Source: Natrinema salinisoli
GTDB taxonomy: Archaea > Halobacteriota > Halobacteria > Halobacteriales > Natrialbaceae
Direction of reading: 5' to 3'
NCBI RefSeq assembly: GCF_020405205.1
Contig: NZ_CP084469.1
Span: 1,550,001-1,614,000, forward strand
DNA length: 64,000 nt
The notes beneath the pieces were generated by a model. That model saw only the letters and a list, made by a program, of their open reading frames with translations. It had not been told where the DNA came from and made no database searches. Position 1 is the first letter of the stretch, and each line of letters starts with the position of its first letter. Shown here one piece after another: positions 55,582-63,971 of the stretch. The translations under genes were made by a program, and so were the position numbers.

Positions 55582-56604
55582 ATGACCGCGAGACAAAACG
55601 AACGCTGCGACATTCAAATCGAGAGCGGTCGCAGCATCAAAATCGTACCTGAACCGAACGAAGAACAGTTGAACGAAAAGCAACTCGTCGATTACCGCGA
55701 GCACCGATGGGGATTCATCGAGTGGCTTCGGGAGAAGGGGAAGACTCCGGAGAAGCGCGAAGGCTACAGCGATTACACAACTTACGAGACGACGTACAAG
55801 ACCGCGCGGTTCGACCGGTGGGTATGGGGTGAAGAGGACCGATACACGGTCCCGCCAACACCTGACCGCGCGACCGAGTACATAGACGACGTCGTCGCAT
55901 ACCGTGACGTCACGAACGCAACGAAAGGCAAAACGGAGGAAGCCTTGATGCGGTACTACCGCTGGGCAGAGACGACGTCTCACACGCCCCCATGGGACCG
56001 AGAGCAACGATTCCGGTCCGGAGGGAACGATGCCCCGAGGGACTACCTAACCCGCCGTGAGCGACGCCTGGTGCGCGAGACAGCGTTAGACACCGGTGAC
56101 GGGTGGCGCGTCGCATCTCTTGTGCTCACGTCACTCGATACCGGTCTCCGCCCGGTCGAAGTCGCGCGAGCCCGCCCGGCGTGGGTCGATGTGCAGAACA
56201 TGCTGATGCAAATCCCGAAAGAAGAGTCCAGCAAGAACACGGAGAACTGGCGAGTCTCACTGACATCCAGGACCGCGACCGCGCTCGAACACTGGTTAAC
56301 TGAGCGCGAGACCATCGACAAATACGGCGATCGTGACGAACTGTGGTTGACGAGGGAAGCGACGCCGTACGGGTCACGGTCACTCGCACGGTTACTGCGG
56401 CGACTGTGCGACGACGCAGGCATCGACACCGGCGGCAGGTCAATGACGTGGTACGCAATCCGTCACAGCTTAGGGACGTACATGACCGCAGAGCGAGATC
56501 TCAAAGCGGCGAAGGACCAGCTCCGTCACAAGTCGGCGAAAACGACGATGAAGTACGACCAGGTACCTGCCGAGGACCGCCGCGACGCGCTAGACAACAT
56601 GTAG
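55582..56604 (+). CDS. int: Tyrosine site-specific integrase
   Basis: A 340-residue integrase. A SAM-like N-terminal core (about 30-130) is followed by the catalytic domain with R190 (SLDTGLRPVEVAR), a Lys turn (IPKEESSKN), Y291-x2-R294-H295 in WYAIRHSLGTYM, H316 in QLRHKSAKTT and nucleophile Y325 in MKYDQVP. The usual HxxR is YxxR here. It would catalyse element entry and exit at the tRNA-Leu gene 45 bases before it. Confidence 0.93.
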   Translation: MTARQNERCDIQIESGRSIKIVPEPNEEQLNEKQLVDYREHRWGFIEWLREKGKTPEKREGYSDYTTYETTYKTARFDRWVWGEEDRYTVPPTPDRATEYIDDVVAYRDVTNATKGKTEEALMRYYRWAETTSHTPPWDREQRFRSGGNDAPRDYLTRRERRLVRETALDTGDGWRVASLVLTSLDTGLRPVEVARARPAWVDVQNMLMQIPKEESSKNTENWRVSLTSRTATALEHWLTERETIDKYGDRDELWLTREATPYGSRSLARLLRRLCDDAGIDTGGRSMTWYAIRHSLGTYMTAERDLKAAKDQLRHKSAKTTMKYDQVPAEDRRDALDNM

Positions 56605-56685
56605 TCAGTGACTGGTGCGACGGGTGGACCGTAGACCCGATGCGAGAGTATCGAGAGTTCCGGACACCCCCCGTCACCCTTCTCT

Positions 56686-56706
56686 AAAAATTTGTAGTCT
56701 CGTTGC
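56686..56706 (+). repeat. Dispersed element repeat, copy 1
   Basis: AAAAATTTGTAG... ending in CTCGTTGC, 81 bases after the integrase stop. Identical to copies 2 and 4. Confidence 0.85.
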
Positions 56707-56841
56707 AAAACCGACCCTTCCCGTGCACGCACCAACACGAGCCGCGAGCGGCGCGTGAGCCAACCCTCACACCCAACACGACCCACACGACCACCCCGAC
56801 ACGAAGCCCAGCACGGCGCATGAGAGCCCCACAATGGCTCC

Positions 56842-56909
56842 GGGTAAATCCCCACGAAACGCCTTACACACCAAACACCCTCTTCGGATGAAACGACGTG
56901 TATTTACCC
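56842..56909. repeat. Spaced inverted repeat upstream of the recombinase-like gene
   Basis: GGGTAAAT (56842-56849) and ATTTACCC (56902-56909) are exact reverse complements. Related TTACCC/GGGTAT words recur to about 57060. They may be protein-binding sites in this 479-base gap, which otherwise holds no supported gene. Confidence 0.5.
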
Positions 56910-57083
56910 AGTGACTTACCCCAAACGAAGCGACGAGACGACGCGAAAAACTTTATCGACGTCGCAGCTACCGCGGCACGCACCCGGGTATCTACACACC
57001 CAGTAAACACCCACGTGAGAAACCCGTCGCGTAATTACCCAACCCGGTATTTCCGAGCGGCACCCCGACGTACGAGTGTAACA

Positions 57084-57782
57084 ATGACAAGCACAATCCT
57101 CCTCGCACGAGGCACCACGCCCGGGGAACGCGAACGCAGCATCGACACAATCCGCAGCTGGGCACGCGAACATAACGCCGGCATCCACCCAGACACCATC
57201 ACCGACCTGTACGAGTGGACCGAGTCGAACGCCACGACCGCCACAGCGAACCGCGACGACGAGTACCTATTCATCGTTCCCGGCGACGAGACCGCCCGCG
57301 ACCGGCAAGGCCCGGACGACCCCGCCGCCGCCGCAATCAACAAAGCATCGAGCGCGGCCGCAGCGAACCTCATCGTCGATTCCCTCGCAGGCATCAACAT
57401 CGACGCCGTCGCCCGGATAGTCACGCAAGACCGCGTACGCGTGCACGACGCCACGCACGCACTCACCGTTCACCCAGTCACCCGCGACCGCGACGACCTT
57501 CCCCCATCAACGCGACGAGCGCTGGAGGTGCTGGCCGGCACAGCCGACCATGCCGACGCGTTGCTCGCCGGGATCTCGTGGAACGGCGGGAGACCACCCT
57601 TGGGTTGCACGTCGGACGGCGCGCGACTCGCACCCGCCGACAACTACGACGACGTGTGTAGAGTGTTGCAACGCGTACGAGACGATGAACTATCGCAAAC
57701 CGAAGCATCGAACCGACTCGGATGCGCGCGCAAAACCGTCGGGAACGCGCTCGACCGCCCCGAACTCTACCGACTCGACTAA
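57084..57782 (+). CDS. Diverged serine-recombinase/resolvase-like protein with C-terminal HTH
   Basis: About 232 residues from MTSTILLARGTTPGERERSI. The C-terminal 60 residues (GRPPLGCTSDGARLAPADNY, VCRVLQRVRDDELSQTEAS and RLGCARKTVGNAL) look like the linker and helix-turn-helix of haloarchaeal serine recombinases. The N-terminal half shows no clear catalytic Ser-Arg site (no YxRVS/T motif), so it may be a degenerate recombinase working as a DNA-binding protein. It precedes the iteron region. A longer ATG at 56898 adds a region of repeats rather than protein-like text. Confidence 0.6.
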   Translation: MTSTILLARGTTPGERERSIDTIRSWAREHNAGIHPDTITDLYEWTESNATTATANRDDEYLFIVPGDETARDRQGPDDPAAAAINKASSAAAANLIVDSLAGINIDAVARIVTQDRVRVHDATHALTVHPVTRDRDDLPPSTRRALEVLAGTADHADALLAGISWNGGRPPLGCTSDGARLAPADNYDDVCRVLQRVRDDELSQTEASNRLGCARKTVGNALDRPELYRLD

Positions 57783-57870
57783 CGGCGAGGCGAGAGTCGA
57801 TGACTCCCGGTCACCGCGACCGGCACAGGCACCGCGAACCGCTCCGGTCACCCCGGACACACCCCCCGCT

Positions 57871-58173
57871 AAACCCCTGTCCGGCCTGAGCAGGTGCGAG
57901 AAGGCTTGATGCGTGTGATATCAAGGGGCGGACAGGCCGGACAAGGGTTTGGCCCCATTACCCCCTTACTCTACACTCTCAACACCAGTATACACTTTAT
58001 TGCGCCGATGTATACTACTGCAGAGAAGTGTTCACCGTTTCTTACTGAATTGGCCGATAACCCTTGTCCGCTTGTCCACCCCCTGAATTCTGCACGTAGA
58101 AGACTTGTACCGTGCTGTAAGCCCGGACAAGGGTTTGAGACAGGGTGTGTCCGGGGTGTCCACCCCTGTCCGG
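57871..58173. repeat. Five iteron-like repeats in alternating orientation (candidate origin)
   Basis: The motif CCGGACA(A/G)GGGTTT occurs forward at 57937-57950 and 58123-58136. It occurs as its reverse complement, with small changes, at 57871-57884, 58059-58070 and 58162-58173. Between the second and third copies, AGTATACA (57987-57994) and TGTATACT (58009-58016) form an AT-rich inverted repeat around 14 bases. Directional iterons flanking a melting-prone palindrome fit a plasmid or viral origin. The initiator is not identified. Confidence 0.65.
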
Positions 58174-58364
58174 AACAGACTATCGATGCAATCCGTGACA
58201 GGATGCGCTCACCGGTCAATGAGTATCGACCCTGTTGCGGAGCGGTTGCCTGTGTGAGGCGACCGGAGGGAGCCGAGTCCTGTTGGTGTGCGGGTGAGCG
58301 CGCGTCGTTGGTGTCGTCGATGCAATGGTTTTTCGGGAATCGCTGCACGGCGCGCGCCCCTTCT

Positions 58365-58385
58365 AAAAATTTGTAGTCTCGTTGC
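58365..58385 (+). repeat. Dispersed element repeat, copy 2
   Basis: The same 21-base sequence as copies 1 and 4, between the iteron block and the palindrome. Confidence 0.85.
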
Positions 58386-58471
58386 GGTTGTTCACGCGCG
58401 ATTCTCCGGTATGTTGAAGTGGCCTCGATTGTCCTTGACTTAAAGGTAGGCGAGTGGTGCTCTCCGGGTTA

Positions 58472-58489
58472 TGTTTCGTGCACGAAACA
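58472..58489. promoter_or_regulatory. Perfect 18-bp palindrome (operator candidate)
   Basis: TGTTTCGTGCACGAAACA is identical to its reverse complement. It lies about 120 bases before a TATA-like box and about 280 bases before the zinc-finger/helicase pair. Confidence 0.7.
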
Positions 58490-58610
58490 CGCAGACGCAC
58501 ATCGGAACCTAAACGAGCGTTAAGAGACTTCTACTCTGGGTTTAGGCGGTTCACTCGGTGGTTGGAGTGCCAATCGTGTAGTGACATCCTGGACCCCCTG
58601 CCTACCAGCC

Positions 58611-58616
58611 TTTATA
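58611..58616 (+). promoter_or_regulatory. TATA-like box before the replication operon
   Basis: TTTATA (as CCTTTATACG) would start a transcript near 58638, giving about 125 bases of leader before the ATG at 58765. Weak single-site evidence. Confidence 0.35.
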
Positions 58617-58764
58617 CGTCTACCGTCGATATGATAATGTAACTCGGTAGCAACCGCCCGCTAACAACCGCATCCGCTCAATCCCTGGATGCTAGACCAA
58701 ATGAAAATCGGTTGCGGCGCGCCACAACGCGCCGCCCTTGCGTGTCACCGGGGGAGTCACTCCA

Positions 58765-59235
58765 ATGACACGAGAATCTAACGGTACGACGGCTGATAAA
58801 ACCGCTGGCTTCAACGCGAAGCCAGTGTCTGTAGTATTGAACGGTAACCAAATCGAAGCGCAGCACCACATTACGAGCGCGAACAACCGGTTGCTGCACC
58901 TGTACATCGAATCCCGGACCGGCGGGATTGACGTGACGGTCCCGCTGTGCAGCGATAAACCAGCGTACGCACGGTCAGACCGCGGTAAAGCGGCGCTCGG
59001 TATCGGTACTGACGATGAGGAACCTCGACTCGTGGCGGACGGCGGTCAGCGAGTTGGTCGGTACACCGACAACGGTCAGCGTTTCTGTTCCGAGTGCGGT
59101 GACCCCGTTGACGACGGGTTGTGGTGCTCGGACGAGTGCAAGGACGAGTACTGGGACAGTGAGCCGGACCTTGGAACGCGTGATGATGACGAAGAGGTAG
59201 AGCGGTACAACCACGCGACTGGGAGGTGGCACTAA
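58765..59235 (+). CDS. Element-encoded zinc-finger protein
   Basis: A 156-residue protein. The first 70 residues carry strand-rich text (PVSVVLNGNQIEAQHHITS). A zinc-finger-like block FCSECGDPVDDGLWCSDEC lies near residues 108-126 (C-x2-C and C-x3-C), followed by an acidic end. It starts at ATG 58765-58767; an in-frame 58738 start adds nine residues. Its stop overlaps the helicase ATG (TAATG), so the two are co-translated. It may guide the helicase to DNA; that is inference. Confidence 0.78.
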   Translation: MTRESNGTTADKTAGFNAKPVSVVLNGNQIEAQHHITSANNRLLHLYIESRTGGIDVTVPLCSDKPAYARSDRGKAALGIGTDDEEPRLVADGGQRVGRYTDNGQRFCSECGDPVDDGLWCSDECKDEYWDSEPDLGTRDDDEEVERYNHATGRWH

Positions 59236-62207
59236 TGCCACGAGACGAGCGGCACGATCGTGGCGATGACGAGGAGCAGTTACCGGACATGAACGCGGAC
59301 GACGCGCTGGACGGTGTGACGACCGCGGACAGCATCGACTCCAACGACGACGTTGACCTGGGTGTTGACATGGACGCCGGTGACGTGAACGAGTTAGACC
59401 CGGTGGTGAACAGTGACGGGACGGTCGTCGCCCACCCGGTCGGTCTTGAAGCGCTCGCAGACCCTGAATCAGGGAAGTACGCGTGCATCGAGTGTGACGC
59501 TCGGTCCGGAAGCGAGCACGCGGCGAAGGTTCACTTCGGGAAATCACACCCGAACCACGACCCCGACGACGACGTTGACACGGGCGCGAGTTCCGCGTCA
59601 GTGGACGTGGACATCGTCGAAGTTGCGAACGAGTACATCGATGAGCGTATTCGGGAAGCCGGACTCGCATCGGACCCGAGCGACCACGACTACGGTGACG
59701 TGCCGGACGTGGACGGCGTGACGCTTCGCGCGGCGAAGCACACGCACTCGCGGTTCACGGACGTCGTCGTTGCGGTCGAGAACGGCGTGGATACCGGTGA
59801 CGTTCTCGATGTCATCGAGGCAATGCCGCACGGGTCACAGGATGCGAAGATAGGGTCCGTGTACATAATCATCGCTGACCGCCCGCAGAACCTTCACGGA
59901 GCGTACGACGACCTGCAGGGTAGTCTCAGTGATTACGGGCACGTGACCGACGTGATGGGAGTCGAAGCTGACGGCAGTGTCGTCACCGCGGAACCACCAG
60001 TCACCCCGGACGAAACAGACGATGCGGAAGACTGGAGTGACTTAGATATCGGCACGACCGACGATGACGACGACGGTGGTGCTGTCGATGACGATGAGAT
60101 AACGTGGGGCGACGTCCGCGACGCGTACGCGAACGCTCGCGTACAAGCGTCACCGGTCACTCGGAACGACGCTCGTGACCGAGTCGTCGCCGTGCTCGAA
60201 AGTGAATGCGAGTGGATGAGTATCGTTGAACGGTCGGAACCCGGGAAGTACGACTTGTGGCATCTCACCGGCGACGGGTGGCAAGAAGACGGGTACACGC
60301 ACGTTGAAACGCAGATGCGGACCGAGCTCGGTGCAATCGCATCGGACACGGAAGTCGGTCACATCGTCGCGCAGTTGGCGACCGTGAATTACGTCGAGCA
60401 GGAGGAAACGAACGCCCGGCACCTCGATGAAACGTTCATCCCGGTCGGGAATGGTGTCATCAACGTAGACGACATCGAGTACGACCCGGCGACGATGACA
60501 ATCGACTGGGACACCGTCACCGTGCAGGACATGGACTCGGAACACCGGTTCCTGTACAGAGTTGAAACTGACTGGGATCCCGAGAACGCGGACCTGGACG
60601 GACTCGATGAATGGCTCGAAACCATTACTCGCACCGACGAAGAACGACGGTTAATCTGGGAGTTCGCCGGGCACTCGGCGCACCCAAGGTACCCAGCGGA
60701 CGGGTTCACCGTGTTCAACGGGCGCGGCGGGTCGGGTAAGTCACAGACGCTCGAAGTGATTAAAGCGATGCTCGGCGGTTCGAACGTCGCGGTTGAGACG
60801 ATGCAATCGATTCAAACCGAGCGGTTCGCCGGTCGGCGAGTTGTCGATAAGCGCGCGAACATCAACACCGAGTTAGAAGGCACGAAAATGCCGAGTATCG
60901 GGACGCTCAAGACGTTCAGTGCTGGTGAGGAAGTGAGTGTCGAGGGGAAGGGAACCGCGGCATTCGACGCGCTTAACGACGCGACGATGATGTTCGCGTC
61001 AGATTCCCCGCCGGCGTTCCCGCAGTCGAACCGCGCGGTTGGTCGCCGGGTGTACCCGGTCGAGTTCCCGTGCATCTACAAGAGCGACCCGGACCCCGAC
61101 AATCCGCTCGAACTCCAGTCACGACCGAAAGGCAAGGTGCAGGACGAGTTGCAGGCGGACGCGCGACTCAAAGCCGCGTTGATGCGTGCCGTGGAAGGGC
61201 TCGTGCGAATACTCCGTGAGGGTGATTTCACGAGCGAGCTCACCGAGAACGAGCGCTTGGAGAAGTACGAGTCGTTCGCCGACCCCATCCGCGACTCGGT
61301 ACGCGAGTGCGTGCAGCCGTGCAGTGACGGTGTCATCGAGTCCGGTGACCTTGAAAGGACGCTCGGTGCGTACATGGATATGGCTGGGCACGACGGGAAG
61401 AAGATGCAGCAAATCTGGAACGTCATGCAGGAAATGACGGACATCCCAGTCACCAAGGACCGCACGCGGACCTTCGCTGAAGATAAGGAGAAGCACACGG
61501 TTTACGAAGGCATCGGGTTCACCGACGCCGCGCTGGAGCACTGTGTCCCTGATTCGGCGTACTGGGGCGAGTACACGGACCAGGACGACGTCGAGGACGA
61601 CGAGTTCGAAGGCGTGGAACTCGGTGAAATCACTGACCCCGGTCGGTACGACGCGGTGAAAGTCACGGTCGCGTCAGTGGAAGATGAACCGGCACCGTGG
61701 CTGCACGACCAGGGTGTCCTGATGGATGACAGTCACTCGCTCCGGTACGAGGTGCAGTCTGGGATCTCGCTCGATGAAGGCGAGGTGTACGTGCTCCGTG
61801 ACGTCATCGTAGCGAAGGACGAAGCGGACCTGAAGATGCAACTCATCGACGGGATGACTGACGTGTTCCGCATCGAGGAGCGGGATGACGAGCAGGACGC
61901 CGCAGTGGAAGACCCGGAGACTGGTGACTCGCCCGGATACGCAGACGACAGTGAAGACTCAGGAACGGTTGAGGAACCCGCGTACCGTGACGGTGACGGC
62001 GACGAAGCCGATGACAGGGTGACGGTGAAGGACATCGTCAGCAACGTGGAAGACGCGCACGATGACGGTGCGCCGGTCGATAAAGTCATCGAGCTCGCAA
62101 TGCACGACGCCGGTCTCGACCGCGGTGAAGTCGAGCACAAGTTGGAGAAACTCCGGCACACGGGCGACGTGTACGAACCGTCGAAAAACCTGTTGAGGGT
62201 GGTCTAA
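59235..62207 (+). CDS. SF3 (D5/P4-type) replicative helicase with OB-like and MCM-like winged-helix ends
   Basis: 990 residues. An acidic N-terminus is followed by a C2H2-like finger (C84, C87, H100, H105 in YACIECDARSG...FGKSHPNH). A D5_N-like region (about 310-480) precedes the SF3 ATPase with Walker A GRGGSGKS (496-503), a possible Walker B around RANINTELEG, and Arg-rich NRAVGRRVYPVE. After a helical part (640-760), residues about 797-880 look like an OB fold (YDAVKVTVASVEDEPAPW). The last 60 residues (VKDIVSNVEDAHDDGAPVDKVIEL...VYEPSKNLLRVV) resemble the archaeal MCM winged helix. No AEP primase DxD was found. Confidence 0.85.
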   Translation: MPRDERHDRGDDEEQLPDMNADDALDGVTTADSIDSNDDVDLGVDMDAGDVNELDPVVNSDGTVVAHPVGLEALADPESGKYACIECDARSGSEHAAKVHFGKSHPNHDPDDDVDTGASSASVDVDIVEVANEYIDERIREAGLASDPSDHDYGDVPDVDGVTLRAAKHTHSRFTDVVVAVENGVDTGDVLDVIEAMPHGSQDAKIGSVYIIIADRPQNLHGAYDDLQGSLSDYGHVTDVMGVEADGSVVTAEPPVTPDETDDAEDWSDLDIGTTDDDDDGGAVDDDEITWGDVRDAYANARVQASPVTRNDARDRVVAVLESECEWMSIVERSEPGKYDLWHLTGDGWQEDGYTHVETQMRTELGAIASDTEVGHIVAQLATVNYVEQEETNARHLDETFIPVGNGVINVDDIEYDPATMTIDWDTVTVQDMDSEHRFLYRVETDWDPENADLDGLDEWLETITRTDEERRLIWEFAGHSAHPRYPADGFTVFNGRGGSGKSQTLEVIKAMLGGSNVAVETMQSIQTERFAGRRVVDKRANINTELEGTKMPSIGTLKTFSAGEEVSVEGKGTAAFDALNDATMMFASDSPPAFPQSNRAVGRRVYPVEFPCIYKSDPDPDNPLELQSRPKGKVQDELQADARLKAALMRAVEGLVRILREGDFTSELTENERLEKYESFADPIRDSVRECVQPCSDGVIESGDLERTLGAYMDMAGHDGKKMQQIWNVMQEMTDIPVTKDRTRTFAEDKEKHTVYEGIGFTDAALEHCVPDSAYWGEYTDQDDVEDDEFEGVELGEITDPGRYDAVKVTVASVEDEPAPWLHDQGVLMDDSHSLRYEVQSGISLDEGEVYVLRDVIVAKDEADLKMQLIDGMTDVFRIEERDDEQDAAVEDPETGDSPGYADDSEDSGTVEEPAYRDGDGDEADDRVTVKDIVSNVEDAHDDGAPVDKVIELAMHDAGLDRGEVEHKLEKLRHTGDVYEPSKNLLRVV

Positions 62208-62834
62208 ATGCCAGGAGTGACGTTCGACCGAATGGCGAAAATCCGGCACAACCGTTCGACACTGCACCGGCTCCCCGCGCCGGGCGTCAGGTGGCGGTGG
62301 GGTGACGTCGTCGATGATTACGGTGACGGTGACGATGCTAAGGTGTCGAAGAAGGATGCGTACGCCGTGAAGCCGTTGTTACGGAAGGTCGATGACGGTG
62401 TGTACGAGACGACCGAGCGACTCGCGGAGTACCTCGATGATATGTGGGGCATCGAAGTCGGTGCGAACGGCGGCGCGGGTCAGTCGCGGCTCCCGGTTGA
62501 GACGGCCGTCACGGGCGAGTCACGGACGTTGACTGACGGGTCCGGGTCACCGCCCGACTCGGGCGGTGAACGCCGGCAGGCGGCGTTGGACGGGTCTGAT
62601 GCGACCGCGGATGTGCGAGCGGTCGCAGTGCAGGAAGACCCGCGGGTCATCGGGGCGTACAAGAGGAATCCGTCGCCGAAGCACGATACCGCCGCGCAGG
62701 ATGCGGGGCAGGCGGGTCTCGATGCGTTCACCGTGACCGGCGACGCTGGCGCGGTGCCGGGTGACGTGGACGCGTTCACAGTGACTGAGTGGGTCGGCCG
62801 ATTCCGTCGGCCGACCGGGAACGTGTACGCGTAA
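62208..62834 (+). CDS. Element-encoded hypothetical protein following the helicase
   Basis: 208 residues. Start MPGVTFDRMAKIRHNRSTLHR directly follows the helicase stop (TAA-ATG), so it belongs to the same operon. Residues 30-85 have WRWGDVVDDYGDGDDAKVSK and YETTERLAEYLDDMWGIEV. A short DAFTVT text appears twice near the end. The middle is low-complexity. No family recognised. Confidence 0.65.
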   Translation: MPGVTFDRMAKIRHNRSTLHRLPAPGVRWRWGDVVDDYGDGDDAKVSKKDAYAVKPLLRKVDDGVYETTERLAEYLDDMWGIEVGANGGAGQSRLPVETAVTGESRTLTDGSGSPPDSGGERRQAALDGSDATADVRAVAVQEDPRVIGAYKRNPSPKHDTAAQDAGQAGLDAFTVTGDAGAVPGDVDAFTVTEWVGRFRRPTGNVYA

Positions 62835-62860
62835 CCCTTCGAGCACCCTTTCGAACTCGG

Positions 62861-62882
62861 AAAAATTTGTAGTTTGTCGTTG
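62861..62882 (+). repeat. Dispersed element repeat, copy 3 (variant)
   Basis: AAAAATTTGTAGT followed by TTGTCGTTG, 26 bases after the operon's last stop codon. The first 13 bases match the other copies; the rest differs slightly. Confidence 0.7.
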
Positions 62883-62990
62883 TAGTCGCGGGCGGCGTAC
62901 AAGGCTTCTACGCCGTGTTTCTAAGGGTTTCAGCCGGCCGTGTACTGTGAAGCGGTACGGTCGTGCTCACAGTACGCGACCATCCTGTCG

Positions 62991-63359
62991 TCAGTCGATG
63001 TACTCGGTTGGGTCGAGTGACCACCACGCATCGACGCGGCAGTTAACATCATCGACGTGCGACCACTTATCGCTCGATTCCCGCCCGTCGCCAGCTGTTT
63101 GTAGCCGGTCACCGTTCAGCGTTTTCACTCGATGCATGATGTCTTCCCCATCGATATTCACGGAGACGATGTCATCGACTGCGATATCGTCAGGGTGGAC
63201 GTCGGTGCAGTGAGCGACGATGGGTGCGTTCATCGTTGGTTCCATCGAATCGCCCGTGGCGGTCCGAAAGTCCGGGTGGGCGGCGATGACGGTGAGCGCG
63301 GCGAGGACAGTGCAGAGAACGGCGAGTGCGGCGATCGTGGCGACGCGGTCCGTGTTCAT
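62991..63359 (-). CDS. S26-family signal peptidase
   Basis: 122 residues. MNTDRVATIAALAVLCTVLAA is an N-terminal membrane anchor, followed by ATGDSMEPTMN with catalytic Ser38, and GEDIMHRVK with H76, the general base in archaeal/ER-type enzymes. It is shorter than the cellular enzyme (about 250 or more). It would cut signal peptides of element-encoded or surface proteins. Longer frames run into the 21-base repeat. Confidence 0.82.
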   Translation of the reverse strand: MNTDRVATIAALAVLCTVLAALTVIAAHPDFRTATGDSMEPTMNAPIVAHCTDVHPDDIAVDDIVSVNIDGEDIMHRVKTLNGDRLQTAGDGRESSDKWSHVDDVNCRVDAWWSLDPTEYID

Positions 63360-63408
63360 ACTCGATTCTACTGTGAACGCTCGGAAGTACCGGGTTCCCG
63401 GCTCTCTC

Positions 63409-63429
63409 AAAAATTTGTAGTCTCGTTGC
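63409..63429 (+). repeat. Dispersed element repeat, copy 4
   Basis: Identical to copies 1 and 2, lying about 50 bases upstream of the signal peptidase start on the other strand. Confidence 0.85.
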
Positions 63430-63535
63430 ACTCCCGTGCGCGTGACCCCGTGAACCCCGGGAACCCCTTATTTACGAGCATTGCCCCGAGCGGGCGGTAA
63501 GGCGTTCGCAAGAAATCGAGCGCTGGCTACAACAA

Positions 63536-63928
63536 ATGGCACGAAACGAACTAGACGTCATCGACTACGTACCGGTCGCACTGTACCCGGTTTTCGTCGG
63601 CATCATGCTGGCGATTTTCGAGTTCAGTGTCAGTATCTTCGGAGGCTTCGACCTCAATCAGGTCCTGTACTCCGGGAGCGGCATCGAAGTGACACTCGCA
63701 GGCGCGCTCGCACTCGCGTCAGGCGGAGCAATCGTCGCAACGAACGAAATCGACGGGAGCGATTACGAAACCTGGGAGTACGGTGCAATCCTCGCAGTGT
63801 TCCTGTTCCCGCTCGGCGTGATGCTCATCCCGGCAGTCGGGACGGCCATCATGACGTACGAGCTGGTGACGGTTGCGGTGTGGCTCATTGCGACCGTCGG
63901 GTCGGTGTGGGTCGCTTACACCGAGTAA
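63536..63928 (+). CDS. Small multi-pass membrane protein of the mobile element
   Basis: 130 residues, start MARNELDVIDYVPVALYPVF. Four hydrophobic segments (about residues 12-32, 50-70, 84-104, 107-127). No soluble domain. In pleolipoviruses a small four-helix membrane protein (VP3-like) sits next to the spike gene, but no sequence match is claimed here. Confidence 0.75.
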   Translation: MARNELDVIDYVPVALYPVFVGIMLAIFEFSVSIFGGFDLNQVLYSGSGIEVTLAGALALASGGAIVATNEIDGSDYETWEYGAILAVFLFPLGVMLIPAVGTAIMTYELVTVAVWLIATVGSVWVAYTE

Positions 63929-63971
63929 TCGGCGTTCTCGATTCACTCATCTTTCGAGGTGAACACTACTC

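Larger units (their letters stand above)
57783..58764. other. Large non-coding block with candidate element origin
   Basis: No gene is supported in these 982 bases. They contain the five iteron-like repeats, an AT-rich inverted repeat, a copy of the dispersed repeat, an 18-bp palindrome, a TATA-like sequence and a GC hairpin before the replication genes. A cysteine-rich open frame at 57894-58376 was considered and rejected. Confidence 0.6.

Noticed and set aside
57894-58376. 160-residue cysteine- and arginine-rich frame in the element
   Set aside because: It runs through the iterons and the dispersed repeat and is not acidic like the other element proteins.
56686-63429. Recurring peptide text QRDYKFL from the minus-strand reading of the dispersed repeat
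   Set aside because: It appears only because the same DNA repeat is read in open frames; copies fall in unrelated frames and gaps, so a DNA-level element is more likely than a protein motif.
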